Shown here: piece after piece, positions 62,880 through 64,000 of the stretch
How positions within the stretch are numbered: position 1 is the stretch's first letter
Layout of the letters: each line of letters opens with the position of its first letter
Source of the DNA: Terasakiella brassicae
Lineage (GTDB): Bacteria > Pseudomonadota > Alphaproteobacteria > Rhodospirillales > Terasakiellaceae
Length of the DNA: 64,000 bases
NCBI RefSeq assembly: GCF_014641495.1
Contig: NZ_BMHV01000005.1
Location: 794-64,793, forward strand
Direction of reading: 5' to 3'
Translations under genes and position numbers: made by a program
The notes under the pieces: generated by a model
The model's input: only the letters and a program-made list of their open reading frames with translations
Told to the model about the DNA's origin: nothing
Databases searched by the model: none

Positions 62880-64000
62880 TTAAAGTTCAAAGACGGTGCG
62901 ACCGTCCACAACGGTACGCAGACATCGTCCCTGAGCGAGACGTCCGTCAAACGGCGAGTTCTTGGACTTGGACGGCAGTTGATCGGCATCGATCTTCCAG
63001 CCACGTTCCGGATCAAACAAGCACAAGTCCGCTGCCGCGCCTTTTGCAATACGCCCGGCCGGAAGCCGGACAATATTGGCCGGATTGCAGGTCACTTTTT
63101 TCAAGCATTCCAACAAGGACATATGTTTGTTGTGATACAGTTCCAACGTGATTGCCAGTAATGTTTCCAACCCAACGCCACCGAAAGCAGCCTGTGCAAA
63201 CGGCAGACGTTTTGAATCTTCATCTTCCGGGGCATGGTCCGAGGCAATGGCATCAATCGTGCCGTCTTTCAGGCCTTCAATCACCGCTTGGCGGTCTTCT
63301 TCATTGCGCAAAGGTGGGGAGAGTTTCGCAAAGGTACGATATTCACCGACCGCCAGTTCATTTAATGAGAAATAAGGCGGGGCTGTATCACACGTCACCG
63401 CAACACCACGTTCTTTTGCCCGACGAATAATATCAATACTTTCCGCCGTGGAAAGATGACCGAAATGCAAACGCCCGCCGGTATCTTCGGCCAGACGCAC
63501 ATCACGCGCCACCATAATGGTTTCCGCCACCGTTGGAATACCGGTCAAGCCCATACGGATCGCCAAAGCACCGGCGTTCATATCGCCGCCTTCCGCCAAA
63601 GACGGCTCTTCCGGGTGCTGCACAATCAACAAATCGTAATTGCGTGCATAGGTCAACGCCTTACGCATGACCTTGGGTGAGGCAACCGCGCGGATACCAT
63701 CTGTAAAGGCAACCGCCCCACTTTCCGCCAACATGCCCATTTCGGCCATGTCTTTGCCTTCCAGCCCCTTGGTGATCGCCCCATAGGGATAAACCTTGGA
63801 CAAGCCCAACAAGCGGGCACGCCGTGCGACAAATTCAACGACACTCATATCATCGGTAACAGGGGTTGAGTTTGGTAAACTGAGCATGGAGGTCACGCCA
63901 CCCGATGTCGCAGCCTCCCCTGCTGATTTCAAGGTGCCTTTATGTTCTTCACCCGGTTCACGAAGTTGCACACGTAAGTCAACCAGACCGGGGATCAGGC
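62880..64000 (-). CDS. pyrC: Dihydroorotase-like PyrC' (5' end outside the window)
   Basis: Amidohydrolase of the pyrimidine pathway. The frame is open through the right edge, so about 50-60 N-terminal residues are missing. The metal-binding HxH of active enzymes is replaced: the block reads LVDLRVQLREPGEE, with Arg and Gln in place of both His. Later blocks are kept (HPEEPS, FGHLSTAE, SDHAPEDEDSKR). This pattern matches the PyrC' form common in alphaproteobacteria, which supports aspartate carbamoyltransferase rather than catalysis. pyrB is expected just outside the right edge. Confidence 0.88.
   Translation of the reverse strand, partial: LIPGLVDLRVQLREPGEEHKGTLKSAGEAATSGGVTSMLSLPNSTPVTDDMSVVEFVARRARLLGLSKVYPYGAITKGLEGKDMAEMGMLAESGAVAFTDGIRAVASPKVMRKALTYARNYDLLIVQHPEEPSLAEGGDMNAGALAIRMGLTGIPTVAETIMVARDVRLAEDTGGRLHFGHLSTAESIDIIRRAKERGVAVTCDTAPPYFSLNELAVGEYRTFAKLSPPLRNEEDRQAVIEGLKDGTIDAIASDHAPEDEDSKRLPFAQAAFGGVGLETLLAITLELYHNKHMSLLECLKKVTCNPANIVRLPAGRIAKGAAADLCLFDPERGWKIDADQLPSKSKNSPFDGRLAQGRCLRTVVDGRTVFEL

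Overview
The window reads as chromosomal DNA of a motile Gram-negative alphaproteobacterium, probably a marine Rhodospirillales-type genome (Terasakiella/Thalassospira-like; this is inference, no rRNA is present). Support: DivK with strong similarity to the Caulobacter protein, the alphaproteobacterial PyrC' form of dihydroorotase beside plsY-dprA-topA, an anaerobic ubiquinone module (ubiTUV), FliG, a large chemoreceptor and many sensory proteins. Most of the window is ordinary, tightly packed core genome of medium GC. The left end, the 9.6-11.1 kb gene and the 34.4-37.4 kb block are more AT-rich or rearranged and look accessory.

Layout. 1-3.2 kb: three abutting insertion sequences (IS630 cut by the window edge, a decayed IS982, an IS4). 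3.3-6.9 kb: an envelope operon (stand-alone CHASE2 membrane protein, small exported protein, M48 metalloprotease lipoprotein). 6.9-15.8 kb: ABC-F ATPase, ndk, an AT-rich HEPN-type gene, holC-pepA, amrS, fliG, a MliC-like lipoprotein. 16-19.4 kb: FNT channel, PP2C phosphatase/kinase fusion, cyanase. 19.6-24.2 kb: REC-EAL protein plus a hybrid histidine kinase ending in hemerythrin. 24.3-33.9 kb: Memo/AMMECR1 fusion, cysQ, ubiTUV, tsaC, ggt-like, purU, a CRP-family regulator. 33.9-34.4 kb: two tandem CRP-box-driven transcripts, each ending in a terminator. 34.4-37.4 kb: a tandem duplication carrying two exported Sel1-repeat proteins and a displaced tail of a convergent peptidoglycan-binding protein. 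37.5-50.9 kb: a minus-strand small RNA candidate, MscS channel, GABA catabolism (gabT, gabD), PuuR-like regulator, putrescine-type ABC importer, glutarate module (CoA-transferase, gcdH, LysR). 51-64 kb: divK, rpmG, S41 protease, rnr, chemoreceptor, topA, dprA, plsY, pyrC' (cut by the right edge).

How it works together. The 39-50 kb stretch forms an amine and dicarboxylate catabolic island: putrescine import, GABA to succinate, and glutarate/glutaryl-CoA degradation, with a local regulator for each part. UbiTUV, the FNT channel and the hemerythrin kinase point to life at low or changing oxygen. The most novel-looking signals are (i) the CRP gene followed by two matched class-II CRP promoters driving probable small RNAs, and (ii) the duplicated Sel1 cassette, whose conserved flanks and divergent centre resemble effector/immunity diversification.
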